A stretch of DNA of 64,000 nucleotides from Calycina herbarum (Eukaryota > Ascomycota > Leotiomycetes > Helotiales > Pezizellaceae), in the NCBI GenBank assembly GCA_001414485.1, contig LLEY01000044.1, positions 310,001-374,000 of the forward strand, written 5' to 3'. Numbering within the stretch: position 1 is the first letter of the stretch; every line of letters starts with the position of its first letter. Made by a program: the position numbers and the translations under genes. This document shows positions 1 through 13,100 of this stretch, in pieces. A model generated the notes under the pieces. The model saw only the letters and a list, made by a program, of their open reading frames with translations, had not been told where the DNA came from and made no database searches.

Positions 1-424
1 CGGGGAAGATCTAATTTCGGGGTAGTAGGGAATACAGCAGATCACTAGAGAATAGATTGTGCGATAGAGAACCGAGAGGGGTTGAAAGACAGAGCTTCCA
101 TATTGATTTTGATGGAGTGGAGACTGTCTATATTTTCACTTCCAGTCTGGTAAACCCAATTCCCAGTTTCTTTTTGTCTATTCATAGAGCTACAGCAAAA
201 ATGATACACCCCGCAGGTCTCTCATCATCTAAAAATTACTTCCTGTATCGTTGTATCGAAATGCTGATTCGACAAAGCCGTGTGAACCTCAATGTCGATA
301 TTTGGAGCTTATCAACCCTCTCATACCCCCAAAATTTAATCTTACGAGAGACTCTTGCAATTATAATCCGACAAACATAACAAGCACCCTTTTCTCAATA
401 GCTCCAGTCAAGGCCGAAATTTCA
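1..424. other. 3' flank of the methyltransferase gene, no gene seen
   Basis: Downstream flank of the minus-strand methyltransferase gene. Short open frames here lack family signatures or plausible splice structure. I see no repeat or RNA gene. Confidence 0.5.
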
Positions 425-1694
<1,270 letters not shown>

Positions 1695-1936
1695 TTTCTC
1701 TAAAACCGAGTTCGTGAGGGGAATTGCAACGGAGATATATTTTTCAATCGGTTTAAACCTTCCAGGTCGAGGAGAGGAAATTAGCGGAAGGTCGGGGAAG
1801 TAATTGGAGTTGTGTTATAAGGTTGGAAGTTACGGTGATGGTGCTTTCATGTTTCTTTTCATGTGGGGTATGCACGTCAGAGTGGACCAATAATTAACGC
1901 GTTATTTTCGCTTGTATGATCCAATCCAGCGACGCC

Positions 1937-2372
1937 AACAGGGGGCGCAGTTACTCCGTGCGCACAGGATAGAATTAGCCGGATTCACACCAAAAGTCAC
2001 CCTCTTTGCAGCTTTATAACTTAATAAATATATAATATACTATATCCTAACAACGATTACATATATAGAGCTTTATAAGAAGAACATATTTCTAAGCAAC
2101 GTCTTTGTTATAACTCCTAAGCTACGTGCTTAATCTCAAAGGCTATTATTTTACTAACAAATCCTCTAAGAGATTATACAACATATACTATAAGTTACTC
2201 TAACACAGAAAAAAGCTAAGGAAATTCAAGTATCTAGCTACTTGAGCCTCTATACTTAGTTTTATTCAAATTCATCAGAGCGTTGCTTTGGAATTAGTAG
2301 GAGAAGTTGCTGATTTTGGGTGTGTTTTCAGTGACTTTGGCCTGTGCGCACGGAGTAACTGCGCCCTCTGTT
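1937..2372. mobile_element. MITE with 32-bp terminal inverted repeats and 6-bp target duplication
   Basis: The ends 1937-1968 and 2341-2372 are inverted copies matching at 31 of 32 positions; the shared core includes CGCAGTTACTCCGTGCGCAC. The element is flanked by the direct repeat GACGCC at 1931-1936 and 2373-2378. The 436-bp body is AT-rich in the middle (about 2010-2220) and has no coding frame, so this is a non-autonomous DNA element. The superfamily is unclear: a 6-bp duplication does not fit the TA, 8-bp hAT or 9-bp MULE classes cleanly. It lies between the start of the methyltransferase gene and the 3' end of TOF1. Confidence 0.85.
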
Positions 2373-2484
2373 GACGCCACAACCTTTCCTGCAAGGTATC
2401 ACAGGAAAATTTGGTATACGTGAAGAATCATTTCATTGACACAAATCTCTATCCTATTAACAAAACACTCATCCCAAAAGCTAT

Positions 2485-5400
2485 TCATAAACCAGGATAT
2501 TCCCATCCATTGCCCTCATAAAATCCAATACTCCATACAATCAAACCCCATACCCCATCACTACTATCCATAACAAACCCAGACCGCATTCTCTGCCTAG
2601 CAGGTTTCATAACAGGCACATCTTCGTCCTCATCCTCATCATCAAGCACCATAGCAGTGCTCTCCTTAGCCCCAGGAGCAGTCGAAGATTCCTCTTCATC
2701 CTCGTCATCATCACTCAAATCCACCTTCCGCTTCTTCGTTGCTTTCGCCTTAGACTTAGCATGGGGACTTGACATCGGAGTGTCCGTTGCTTCATCGTCA
2801 GAATCCGCAAGAATATCATCCTTAGCAGTAGTAGACGATCTCCCAGACACAACAGGAGGATCATCATCCTCACTCTCCTCCTCAACATCCTTCGATCGTC
2901 TCCTCTTCCTCACAGCTGGAGTCCCCTCCTCCTCATCACTATCAATAGAAATCGCACTTGAATCTCTTTTTTTCCTAGTAGCGAGCGCAGAAGATTCCTT
3001 AGCAGCCCCCACCGAAATCAAACCCCTCATAAGATCATCCTTCGCCTTCTCTCTCGCACGTTCCTGCTCGAAGAATAGCTTATCTCGTTCCACATCGTCT
3101 TCGTCGTCGCTATCGTGAACGAAGAGATCACTCTTTATCTTCCGGTTCTTCTCGAGATATTTTTGTCGTCGTGCTTCGGCGCGTGCGGCAGCTTGTTCGT
3201 CTGTGAGACCTCTATCTTCGTCTTCACTTCCCTTCCTCTTTAATCTCCGTTTCTTTTTGAGTTCTCTTAACGCATCGGATGGCTTCATTGCTGTGGGACC
3301 TCCAGGTGCGAAATCGAATTCTTCCTCATCTTCATCGTCGTCAATTCCATCTTCGTCGTCGAAAACAGCTCTCTTCCTGGCACTTATAGCTGCGGACTTT
3401 CGCCGGATGAAATCACCGGCTTCTTCGCCATCGTCGAATACAGGCGGACTGAACTCAGATTTCTTGATCAAGTCGAGGGATTCCTTTAATTTATCTGCAG
3501 TAAGAGAGGACGGAATAAGCCAGGTGCCTTCGGGGTCGTCTTCTACGCCAGTACAGGTGAAGCCAACTAAAGTCATGAGGAGTCGGAGTTGGCCATTCTT
3601 GAACATTGCGACTTTTCGTTCGTCTTTATCTGGTTTGACCGCTGCTCATAGTAAGTATTGATTACACAGCGGGATAAAATGAACCTACCGATCGAGGGTG
3701 CTTTGGGTGCTTCAACTGGTGGAGGTAGCGATGGTGTCTCACCAGGCTCTGCAAATGGGTCATCCTCAATCGAAGGAATAGCAGCCGCTGAAGCAATTTG
3801 CGCTCCCTCCCAACTCCGTCTCTCGCTCTCGGCGGAAAACAGTTGTGATTTAACCCATTGAATATGCTCCCCATCATTCTTATCCAACAATGCGCCAACG
3901 ACAATAGCGACTTGCTCTTCCCATTCTTTTCCTGGCTTGACTTCTAGTTCAGCAGCAGCACGGGGCTTGGTTGTGACTGTCTGCTTTTCATAACCATATT
4001 CTAGGTAATGTGCAGTAGCATTGATTTTTGAAAAGAGCATTTCAACTACTAACTCTGGGCGCTGCTGAATCTTCTTGAAGCATTTCTTCAAAATTTGCTT
4101 CACGAATTCCTGCCACTCCTTAAAAAAGGCTGATTGCGGGTCTAGTCCTTCTGGGCCTTTCACCATTTTGTGGAAAAGTGCAATGATGTCGACTCTGAAC
4201 AGCATGACACTCATCTCTTGCTTGAATGCGACTCGGTAAAAGTATCGATGTGCTCGTTTCAGCTGTTCAGGCTTGAGATCATTGTAGTAAGCTGTAAACT
4301 TGACAAATGTATCGACACATCCCTGGGATACGAATCTGTTGGCGAAACGCTTGAAGTCGAATTTCCGCTCTCGAGATACCTTTTCTGCCCTTGATTCATC
4401 TTCTGCATCGGAATCATCTAAACCATCATCATCGGCGCCATCTTCCCCAGCAGCTCTTGCGGCCTTCTTCTTCTTTCGTACTCGTCTGCGTGATCTGACT
4501 TGTAAATCGACATTTTGCTTCGAGTACTGCTCCAGAATTCGCAAGTAGTTGTGTGTAAGCTCCGTACACGAATCCAAATAACCGAACCCTTGGTCTTTGT
4601 AAGTCCGAGCAATGTTGGCGACTCTATCGTGGGTAGTTTCTTCGTAGAATATGCGATTCAGGATGTTTTCCGCAATTTCCTGGTCTTCTTCGAGAGGCGA
4701 CTCTGACATTTCCTGGACAGTCAGAAGAATTTGAGTAAAACATTTCATGGCTGCACTGAGATCAGTCCAGGACTTATTCTCATATGTAAAATCCATAGTT
4801 CTGTTCAAAGTGACAAACATCTCCTGGCTCAACACGCTTGCGACTATGGCGAAACTGTCTATTTCTTCGGGTGGTGCATTTTTCGAAGGTTGGGACGATT
4901 TCTTGCATCTCCTTCTCACTCGTTCTGCTTCTAGAAACCAAGAAACCAGGTAGAAAAATTGTCGTGGGTGAGTTTCCAGTATTCGGTCAGCTTCACGGTC
5001 AATAGCCTTCCGGATATGGTTGAAAAGTGGATTGAATCCCGAGTCCAAGAATTCCTCCACAAAGGATCGTAAATGTTTCGTTGCTTGAACATTCAAACTG
5101 ACAGGGGTATCGAAATCCAATGGTCCCGTCTCTCCCTTTGGTTTACGTTGTGGAGGTTTAAACTTCTTCGTGCTGTCCATTTTGGCCAAACCTCTTGCTG
5201 AATCCGTTATAGCAGCCTGTCCTGAAATGGTTGTCATTTTTGCATCTCCTCTCTGAATCCAGGCCATGGCTCCAAATCGATTGTGTCTCGTAGGTGCGTG
5301 TGCTTGGTAACTTCTGTGCATCGCAGCTTCTTTCTGTCGTAGTCGTACCAATTCATCCATCTTACTATTATCGATCTTCTTCTCGTCCATAAATAATTTC

Positions 5401-6219
5401 TCAACCTCCACACCCTTGATTAAATGGAATATCACGTCCATAACAACCACATCCTGAGTATTGAAATCCTCGCCCATGGAGGAAGAAAGCGTCAAAAGTA
5501 ATTGAAAGATATCCTGGTAGTCGAAAGCATCGATTGTCGCTGATCTCGAAATTTCGGCCTCGTCCCCCTCGTATTTCGCATTTGGTGGCGGGGCAATCAT
5601 GGCGATATTTCGAATAAAATATAGCAAAAGTTTGATGATCCCTTCGTCCCTAGTACTGCGGTCCTTCATATCCTCCGTCATCGATGGTATTGCACATCTC
5701 ACAGCAGTATGTAATATCCTCGCTCCGTCGAAATTTATAATCGATCGTTTATATCCCAATTGTGCGATCTCCAGATAGGGAATGTGTCGATGGTGATTGA
5801 CCGTCATTTCCTTTCCGTTCTTTTCGAGAGGCCATGTGAGGGGCACCAGTAATTCCAAACATGCCAATGCAATCTTCAATTTCATTCGGTTTTCCGTCTC
5901 GTTTTCCGGCCAGGAAGCAAGAATTTGAAGGAGATCCCCTCCTACCAGATTCGAGTCTGCCAAGCATCTTGCTACGTCCAATCGATTCGCTTTTTCATCG
6001 TATAGCTTCAGCCATCTTTTCAAATCGCGAAGGCAGGCAAGAGCGTCGTCTCCGAGTACGTATCGTCCCTCCTCGTCTGCACCACTTCCTCCCAACTAAT
6101 GCGCATCCGTCAGTAGTTTTCAGGGGCAGAAAAGTTAGGAAACTTACCGCAGTAACCAGACTCGAGACATAAGCTCGAACCTCGGGATCAACAACATCTT
6201 TCTTGCCGTTAAACTCCAT
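2485..6219 (-). CDS. TOF1: Tof1/Swi1/Timeless replication fork protection protein
   Basis: Fork protection complex subunit (partner Csm3/Swi3) that stabilises stalled replication forks and supports the S-phase checkpoint in the nucleus. Exons on the minus strand: 6219-6148, 6095-3689 and 3644-2485, with introns of 52 and 44 bp. The joins give 1,212 residues, usual for the fungal family. The start is ATG at 6219 ([20 protein letters not shown]). The first junction rebuilds the conserved N-terminus, [23 protein letters not shown]. The Timeless N-terminal domain covers roughly residues 20-300. A basic [11 protein letters not shown] stretch and an acidic patch follow, then [17 protein letters not shown] after the second junction. 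The C-terminus is disordered with long Asp/Glu/Ser runs and ends near [15 protein letters not shown]. The final 25 or so residues do not look conserved, so another small intron or a nearby earlier stop is possible. Confidence 0.93.
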
Positions 6220-6460
6220 TTTGGGTGGGATTGTTGGTTGATGTCTGGATTTCCACTTTACACGTTCTTTTGGTCGGACGCGATGAGAACGCGTACCCAC
6301 TTTTAATATTTTAGCGCCATCTCACAAGCTGGCTCCGCTCCCGCATGGCAGGCATTCCTTAAGCCGAGGTGATGGAAACAAATGCCCGGGATTCTGATTC
6401 CACAACGTCACTTCAACTTAAACTGCAACTCAACCCGTTGGACTTTACGAAATCAACACA
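6220..6460. promoter_or_regulatory. Divergent promoter between TOF1 and the hydroxyacyl-CoA dehydrogenase gene
   Basis: Only 241 bp separate the two start codons, which point away from each other, so the promoters must share this interval. No clear TATA box or known factor site stands out. This is inferred from gene arrangement. Confidence 0.55.
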
Positions 6461-7519
6461 ATGATTACTCCTATACTCAGACGGCAGGCACTTCAGTGTG
6501 GTAGACAAGCGAGATGCTTCAGCTCAACAGCAGTCTCAGCGCGACAGGTCAACAGCCTCGGTGTTATTGGAGCGGGACAGATGGTATATATTTCCCATAC
6601 GAGAAAGCTAGAATCAATTCCCTGATACTATAATAGGGACTAGGAATAGCTTTAGTAGCTGCGCAAAGAGCAGGAGTTCCAGTAACTCTAGTCGACACAT
6701 CCCAAGCTTCAATCGATAAAGGCCTAAAGTTCGCAGGTAAGCCCCTCCATACCCTTCAATCGCACCCCTCACTAACTCCCTTCCACAGATAAACTCCTAG
6801 CCAAAGATGTAGCAAAAGAACGCATAACCCAATCCCAATCCGATAAAATACGCTCCCTTCTCACCCCATCAACATCAATGGACTCCCTCTCCTCCGTAGA
6901 CTTCGTAATCGAAGCCGTCCCCGAAATACCCTCCCTAAAATTCCAAATATTCTCCTCCCTCGCGCAAATCTGCCAACCACACACCGTCCTCGCCACAAAC
7001 ACCTCCTCCATCTCCATAACAAAAATTGCAGCCTCCACAACGAAAGACCCCACAGATACATCTGCTTCCTCCCGCGTTATTTCCACGCACTTCATGAACC
7101 CCGTCCCCATTCAAAAAGGCGTCGAAATCATCACCGGTCTGCAGACCAGTCAAGAAACAGTCGACACCGCAGTAGCCTTCTGCAAAGCCATGGGGAAAAT
7201 CCCCTCCCAATCCGCGGATTCCCCAGGCTTCTTGGCGAATAGGATTTTAATGCCTTATATCAATGAAGCGATCATTTGTCTGGAAACTGGAGTTGGGAAG
7301 AGAGATGATATAGATGCTATTATGAAGAATGGGACTAATGTTCCTATGGGTCCTTTGCAATTGGCGGATTTTATTGGGATTGATACTTGTTTGGCGATCA
7401 TGAAGGTGTTGTATGAGGAGACGGGGGATAGTAAGTATAGACCTAGTGTGTTATTGGGGAAGATGGTTGATGCGGGATGGTTGGGGAAGAAGAGTGGGAA
7501 GGGGTTTTATGATTATTAG
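6461..7519 (+). CDS. 3-hydroxyacyl/3-hydroxybutyryl-CoA dehydrogenase, probably mitochondrial
   Basis: NAD-dependent oxidation of L-3-hydroxyacyl-CoA to 3-ketoacyl-CoA in short-chain fatty acid or branched-chain catabolism. Exons 6461-6583, 6637-6736 and 6789-7519 give 317 residues, typical of the single-domain HAD family. The Rossmann motif LGVIGAGQMGLGIALVAAQ is rebuilt across the first junction. The family segment FMNPVPIQKGVEII contains the conserved region after the catalytic His (ISTHFMNP). The C-terminal domain shows SPGFLANRILMPYINEA and GTNVPMGPLQLADFIGID, and the protein ends KKSGKGFYDY. The N-terminus (MITPILRRQALQCGRQARCF) is rich in Arg and lacks acids, consistent with a mitochondrial presequence. 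Chain-length preference cannot be read from sequence. Confidence 0.93.
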
Positions 7520-8681
7520 ATGTGTGATGAATTATACCAGGTATACTTACTACTTGTTGTCCAAGGCAGGACTTGGACTGGTAGCACCAAACTCACCTGC
7601 CACTTGAAATTGAAAAATGTATTTGAAGTAAGGGTCTTGTTGGCACAAGACTTCGTATAAATTACACCCGCCTCATCATATCCACGCGGCTCTCTAAAGA
7701 TTCCGAGCCCATCAAAGCTTGTAAGTAAAGTCTTTCGAAATGAAGTCTTCGTTTCGACTCGCACTAAGTCTATGTATGGGTGTTCCAGCTCAATCCTCCT
7801 ACTGGTCCGCCCTATAATAGAGGTTGAACAATCCCCCGAAGCTACGAAGTCGATAAAATTCCGCAGTGACCACTAAACATAGCGATGCAGTGACTCATTA
7901 ACGAGATATAACGAAGCGGTAGAGTATTGGACAGCACTCGGTATGCTAATAGAATCAAGGAATGTGGAAATAGTTTTGGGAAACCAACAGAAAGATTAGC
8001 TATTCCCAGGTAACCTGTGAATAGCTCTAGTCTCGGAAAACTGTCTATTAGTAGGTGACCTACTGATAGATGTCAGTGCTATTGGTGGGTTACCTGTCGA
8101 TAGACACACGTGGAATCAACCGCGAAATAAGTACGAATGAGGCCAAACAAGCAAGAAGCAGTAGTTTCTGTATCAGTACTGATAGCCTGAAACCCATTGA
8201 GAAAATGAGCGAGCAAAGAATCTGATGAAGATGGTTTGGTATTCTGGGTGGATAGAATGATTTAGTGAGACATAAAAATAATCCATTACAACTCTTGTCT
8301 ATCAAAAGCACGAATTTTGGGGAATAATGAAGTAGAAACTCGATAGACACATTGACAGAGGTCGTAGAACCACAAATGATGTCGGGCAGTTTCTTCGTCG
8401 TTCAAGATCTCTACCATTCTTAGTTTTGGAACTCGCGATATCATTCTCGCATGGAGTAAGTCACACTCTAGGATGTGTCTGATAGTGAATTTCATCAAGA
8501 ATAAGTATTCACAAGTCACCCCGGCAACAACGTCTATATAAACCCCCATCTCAGCCGTTGTATTCAAGTCACCTACCAACCTTCCAAAACGCAAAAACGC
8601 TTGCTCCTCTCAACACTTTGAACAAACCCAGAAAACCCCACTTCGGAATTCAACACCAAGCTTCTCGACGGTTGATACACC
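7520..8681. other. Intergenic, short inverted repeats only
   Basis: No gene seen. It holds an 8-bp inverted repeat AGCTATTC/GAATAGCT around 7999-8027 and a small palindrome GTAGGTGACCTAC near 8050. A TATA-like TCTATATAAA near 8533 sits about 150 bp before the next start codon. Confidence 0.45.
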
Positions 8682-9157
8682 ATGGCTTCCCAACCCAAAA
8701 CTGAGAGAGCTATGTCTGTTAGACAAGATAAGCCCGATTCTTCTTCACCAAGTTCTGCAAAAGAGCGAAGTCTCCACCAAAATGATAAGGAAGCGAGTTC
8801 CCAGGCGTGCCAAACAAGTGGAAAGGAAAACCATGGTAAATAAATCGTCCTCGCTTCTCTCTTTATTGTTGCTGACAGCCAAATTCACTAGACTCAACCA
8901 GACTTTCAGGACTCGAGAAGCGTATCTTACAATTAGAGCAGGCAAGTATGATGCAAGGGCAGCTTTTGATAGGAGCAGGAGAAAATTTGAGGCGTGCGGG
9001 GGAAATCGCTACTAGTGTTTCTGGGGATACGATGCTTGTCAATATTGAGGAGAAAGATACTCGAGAGAAGTCTTCTCAGAACAAAAATAAGGGCGAGATG
9101 GGAGCGGCAATGGAACCAACCGAGGACGAGGAAGATGAGGAAAAGGCTTTTTTGTGA
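8682..9157 (+). CDS. Small hypothetical two-exon protein with short coiled coil
   Basis: I do not recognise this protein. Exons 8682-8835 and 8910-9157, with a GTAAAT donor and TTTCAG acceptor, join in phase 1 to 133 residues. Exon 1 encodes a Ser/Lys/Gln-rich, probably disordered segment starting MASQPKTERAMSVRQDK. Exon 2 begins with LEKRILQLEQASMMQGQLL, a short amphipathic coiled-coil pattern, and ends in an acidic tail (EPTEDEEDEEKAFL). Support comes from the clean splice, the ATG in good context (ACCATGG) and a TATA-like element about 150 bp upstream. The plan (disordered exon 1, phase-1 intron, coiled-coil exon 2) is the same as in the gene cluster at 27.0-30.4 kb, so it may be a distant family member. 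It could also be a fortuitous frame. Confidence 0.5.
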
Positions 9158-9308
9158 AACTTTCTTTGGGTTAGAGGGAAAGAATGTCAAGGTTGGTGTG
9201 CACGGAAGATGGTGCCATTCTAGGAAACATCTGTAACAGTCTGGGGCAGTCTGTGAATGTTTTCGAAGCTTCCTGAGAGTCAAATCCAAACATTCTATAG
9301 GACAAAGA

Positions 9309-10185
9309 ATGCAATTGAAGTTTCGTGAACTTACTCTCCAATCTTTTGTGACAATCTCACAAGCCCTCTTTCTCAACATAAAACACAAAAGGAAGGTAGG
9401 AATAGAGCATTCTGGTCAAGGAAGTCTTTGGAAACAAGGAAGACAAATTTCTTCTATATCAACACCCTTGTTTCCGCAAACTCTAGCTTTCGACTCCCTC
9501 GCACCACTTCATCAGGGAAAGCAAAAATCAAGCAACTCGACCCTCTGCTTTCTTGCAATAGCAGCTTCCAATAGTCAAGAGAGAGAACCCTCCTCTGAGC
9601 TCTCTCCCAACAGCTCCAACCAAGACGAATCTCAGCCATCCCAAAGCTCCGGTCCATCTGAAAGGCTGTCAGCTAAAGAAGGTCCAATTCCGCCGATCAG
9701 AGAATATAGCCCAGAAGTTCAAGCAGAAAGCTCAACTAAGACTGACGACGCCCAACGAGCACCCCAATACGGCAAGTAAAGACCCCTGGGAGTCCATAGA
9801 TATTACTTGCAAGTCGCAAGTAATTTCAACATGGAATCAAGTAGCTAACGCAGATAAAGAGGCATTCTCGCTCGGAATCCTAAATCGTAGAATCTTGAAT
9901 GTTGAGAACGATCTCAAAGACGGAAACATTCCAAGTTTTGTGACCTGGGAAAACTTTGAGGATTTGAAAGAAAGAGTCGAGCACTTGGAACAATATCGTC
10001 GGGAATATCGTAATAATTATCGTTTGAACCAACAACTTCTGGAACAACGTTTGAAGCGTTTGGAATTTGGAACGTTCGAGGCCTTTGGGGCCTTTGAAGC
10101 CTATCCCTCGTGGTTCTTCCTGCTCTGTGATGTGAGGTGGTCTGTTCCGGTGTGGAGACAAGGGAGATATAAGAATAAAAGTTGA
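9309..10185 (+). CDS. Hypothetical Ser-rich/coiled-coil protein, possible GC-AG intron
   Basis: Unrecognised. A frame from ATG 9309 to 9771 encodes a Ser/Gln/Pro-rich segment (SNSQEREPSSELSPNSSNQ) ending PQY. It can be joined in phase 1 to 9854-10185, which carries a clear coiled coil (NRRILNVENDL, EDLKERVEHLEQYRREYRNN, LNQQLLEQRLKRLEF) and stops at 10185. The join gives 264 residues but needs a GC-AG intron (donor CG/GCAAGT at 9772, acceptor GCAG ending 9853). GC donors are rare but otherwise match the consensus here. The first 60 or so residues look unlike protein, so the true start may be downstream or in an upstream exon. Its neighbour at 8682-9157 has the same two-part plan. Confidence 0.35.
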
Positions 10186-13100
10186 AGAGGCACTTGCAGG
10201 ACTTTGAGCAGCACCATTCAGTTGATGTATTATTAAATAGTGTACTGGTTAATTCTTATGACAATCTGAGTTGCGGTTACTTACTTGATTATTGAGCCCG
10301 TAGACCTAAGGTGATGTAAAAGTTGAAGTCATCGTTTTGCGTACGAAATATTTAACCAGAAATCCGGGAATAATTGATATAAGAATTTTTAGAACAACAA
10401 ATTTCAATTAGATTCAAGTTTCCTAAACTATAAACTATTCGTGTAATCAATTCGACTGTTCGAGGCTGCCTAGTATTTGTAATTTTGCTTAGGTGCACCC
10501 AGAACGAGGACGGAGACTCTTGCATGCAGTTTCATGAAGAGTGAGTGGTGCTTTCGCTCTTTTTAAAGTATTCTCAATATAAAGGAACACTCTCTTTGAG
10601 CCCCTTAGAAGTTTCTGAGTTAAATAATCACCAATATTTCGCTAAACAAATCACTGTTTCTCTCGTTCCACATTTACAGCTATTGCCTAGCTCTCCAACA
10701 TAGTTAAGCCCCAAGAACCTATCATGAAGTACTCTCCGATGTCACCAATCCAACCATATGTTTATTTCCGAGCACGGCGAGTAAGCACTATAACCTTGCT
10801 GCTTCACAGGCCCAATAAGAACAAATTTCCTTCCCATCCAACAACACTTCCCTACAACTTAGTCCAATCAAATATGTTTCCCCTACAGATATCACCAATT
10901 GAATTGCCCTCTCAGATATAATTCGACACTCGCTTTCATTCCCCAAAGGTCAGCAATAAGAACCAGCCACGCTCCCTACCTCAGCACCGCATCCCAAACT
11001 GATCCCAAAAGCCCAAAACACAAAAATCCCCAAACTGAGTATGACAGGTGCAATCCATTAATCTAGTTTAGCATTAATTTTGGGGCCCACGCTCTTCCGT
11101 TGTCATCGCACCTTCTCTCCGCTTCATCGAAAAACTTAAAAAAAGTAGAAAATTCCTCCCACACAACCATTATCCAACCGCAGCGGCAACATTCGCCTGA
11201 GACTTGGAATATCAATACCCATTCAGCCCCCGTAACATCCCATCCCTCTCGGTACCCATCCCATCATTTCCTACCCGAGTACGTGACAAGAAAGAAAAAC
11301 TGTTGGGTAAAAATCTAGAATGTCACACCTCACTCACTTGCCGCTCTCACACATTCACACCTCACCACCACAACAAAACTCTCACCCCATCACTAGTATC
11401 AAAAGCTTCCCCAACCCCTGAGTGAACCCCACCCCTCATGTGGAAGAGAACAAGACAGAAAAGCACAAGTGTGTGGTGCTACCCCACATTCCCCAACCCT
11501 CTCGCCAAAAAAACCGCACCCACCAGTCCAGCCAGCTCGCTAGAAAGCAATGGTCACAGCATGTGGACCTGACCAAAACATTGCTTCCTTCCATCCGGAA
11601 TTCTTTCCTTTGCCCCTACCCTCACAGCTGTGCCCCTACCTTTCACTCTTCCTTACCGCACTACCGCACGCGCGCGCTGGTAGCTCACACCCCTAGCTTC
11701 TCTCCTCATCCTCGTCGCTCATCCTCTGGCTGCAACGATCCTGGTTCCTCCGCAGTGAGGGGGTAGGTATATGCCGGGATAAGTAAGAAAGAGGTTATGT
11801 TACTCATGATGTACAAGAACTTCAAAGACAATCACCCCTTTCGGCTTCACGAGGGGAAGGGAAACACCCAGCCAGAAGTGATCTTTTCGGCATCTACTTG
11901 CACAAAGAGTTGATGTATGTCAACATCAGGGAAGTTCTGAGAAATACACAGAGGTTCAGCATAAAGAATAATCCCACACGAAGAAGTGATGATCCTGAGG
12001 TACAAGCAACACCAAGCCCAGACCACCAACATCCAGATGCCGAAGTCCAACGGGGAAAAACCAAACAAGCATGTCTTCGTCTAGCCTTACCTCCCATCCC
12101 CATCCCATTTTCCGTCCCCGCCTCCTACCCACTCTTCATGTCTACGGAGCTGAATCAGGAGAAGAACCTCGCCTCGCCCGTGTTTCTGCATATCTGACCG
12201 ACAACCACATGTGCGAAGCTCAACAAGGGATTCGCACCTCCTCACTGCACGGCATCAATACATGATAGAAACCACCCTCCCACATTCATTCCCCCATCCC
12301 TCACTTCTTCCGCATCTCCAACACTTGGCAAGCGAGGATCGAAGACCGAAGAGTACGGCTCACGATTACTTTGCATATCCATTCCACAGGAAGTATCCAT
12401 CCCCCATCTTTCCCCACCGGGTTTGCCCCTCTCGTCACCTCACCCACCAAGAAAAGAGGCGAGGAAACCAGGAGTCCTTTCGTGCCTTATTTACCAAAGT
12501 CTTGGCTCCTCAGTATGATAGGTAAACAGCAAAGGTTCCGCAGATTTCAATAGATAAGGGGGCGTTAGAGACATCTCTTGAGTGGATTGATGGGGTAAAA
12601 ACGCACATGGCACTAACAAACTCACATTGCATATATGTTGTGTTCACCTTACTATAAAATAAAAATAAACATACTAACATGGTTAGCGGTCGCTCCTTCG
12701 AGGGGTGATGGTGTGAAGCAGTAGGGTAAGATGTAAGAAAATTTCATTGAGATGTACTGATATGGAAGTGGAGGAAGAAGTAATACATGCTGCTGTGTTC
12801 AAAATTTATTCCTGACCATGCTCAGAGGAATCATGAGCGAAAGTCCGACCTGTGAATGTGACTTTACAATATCACCCCTAAGAGGAAACAGAATCCTAAG
12901 AGGAAACAGAATCCAGTTCCTAAGCATCCCACTAGAAAGATGGCGGTGAGTCAACCAACCATCCACTCCCATCAAACTCAAACTTCAAGGCTACAAATCT
13001 CATCTGCCGCGCTCCCAACGCGTTCTACAAGAATTAGAGAGAGAAGGACAAGCATCAAAAGTGATCACCCTCACCCCCTGGCCAGCCAGCCACTCGTAAG

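Noticed and set aside
2657..3661. Plus-strand Ser-rich open frames opposite the TOF1 C-terminus
   Set aside because: They are the complement of Asp/Glu-rich codons (GAT, GAA read as TCA, TCC, TTC) in TOF1 and have no independent support.
10724..10921. 65-codon frame MKYSPMSPIQPYVYF with a TATA-like element upstream
   Set aside because: A GTAAGC donor after codon 19 would end the protein two codons later, so no sensible product results either way.
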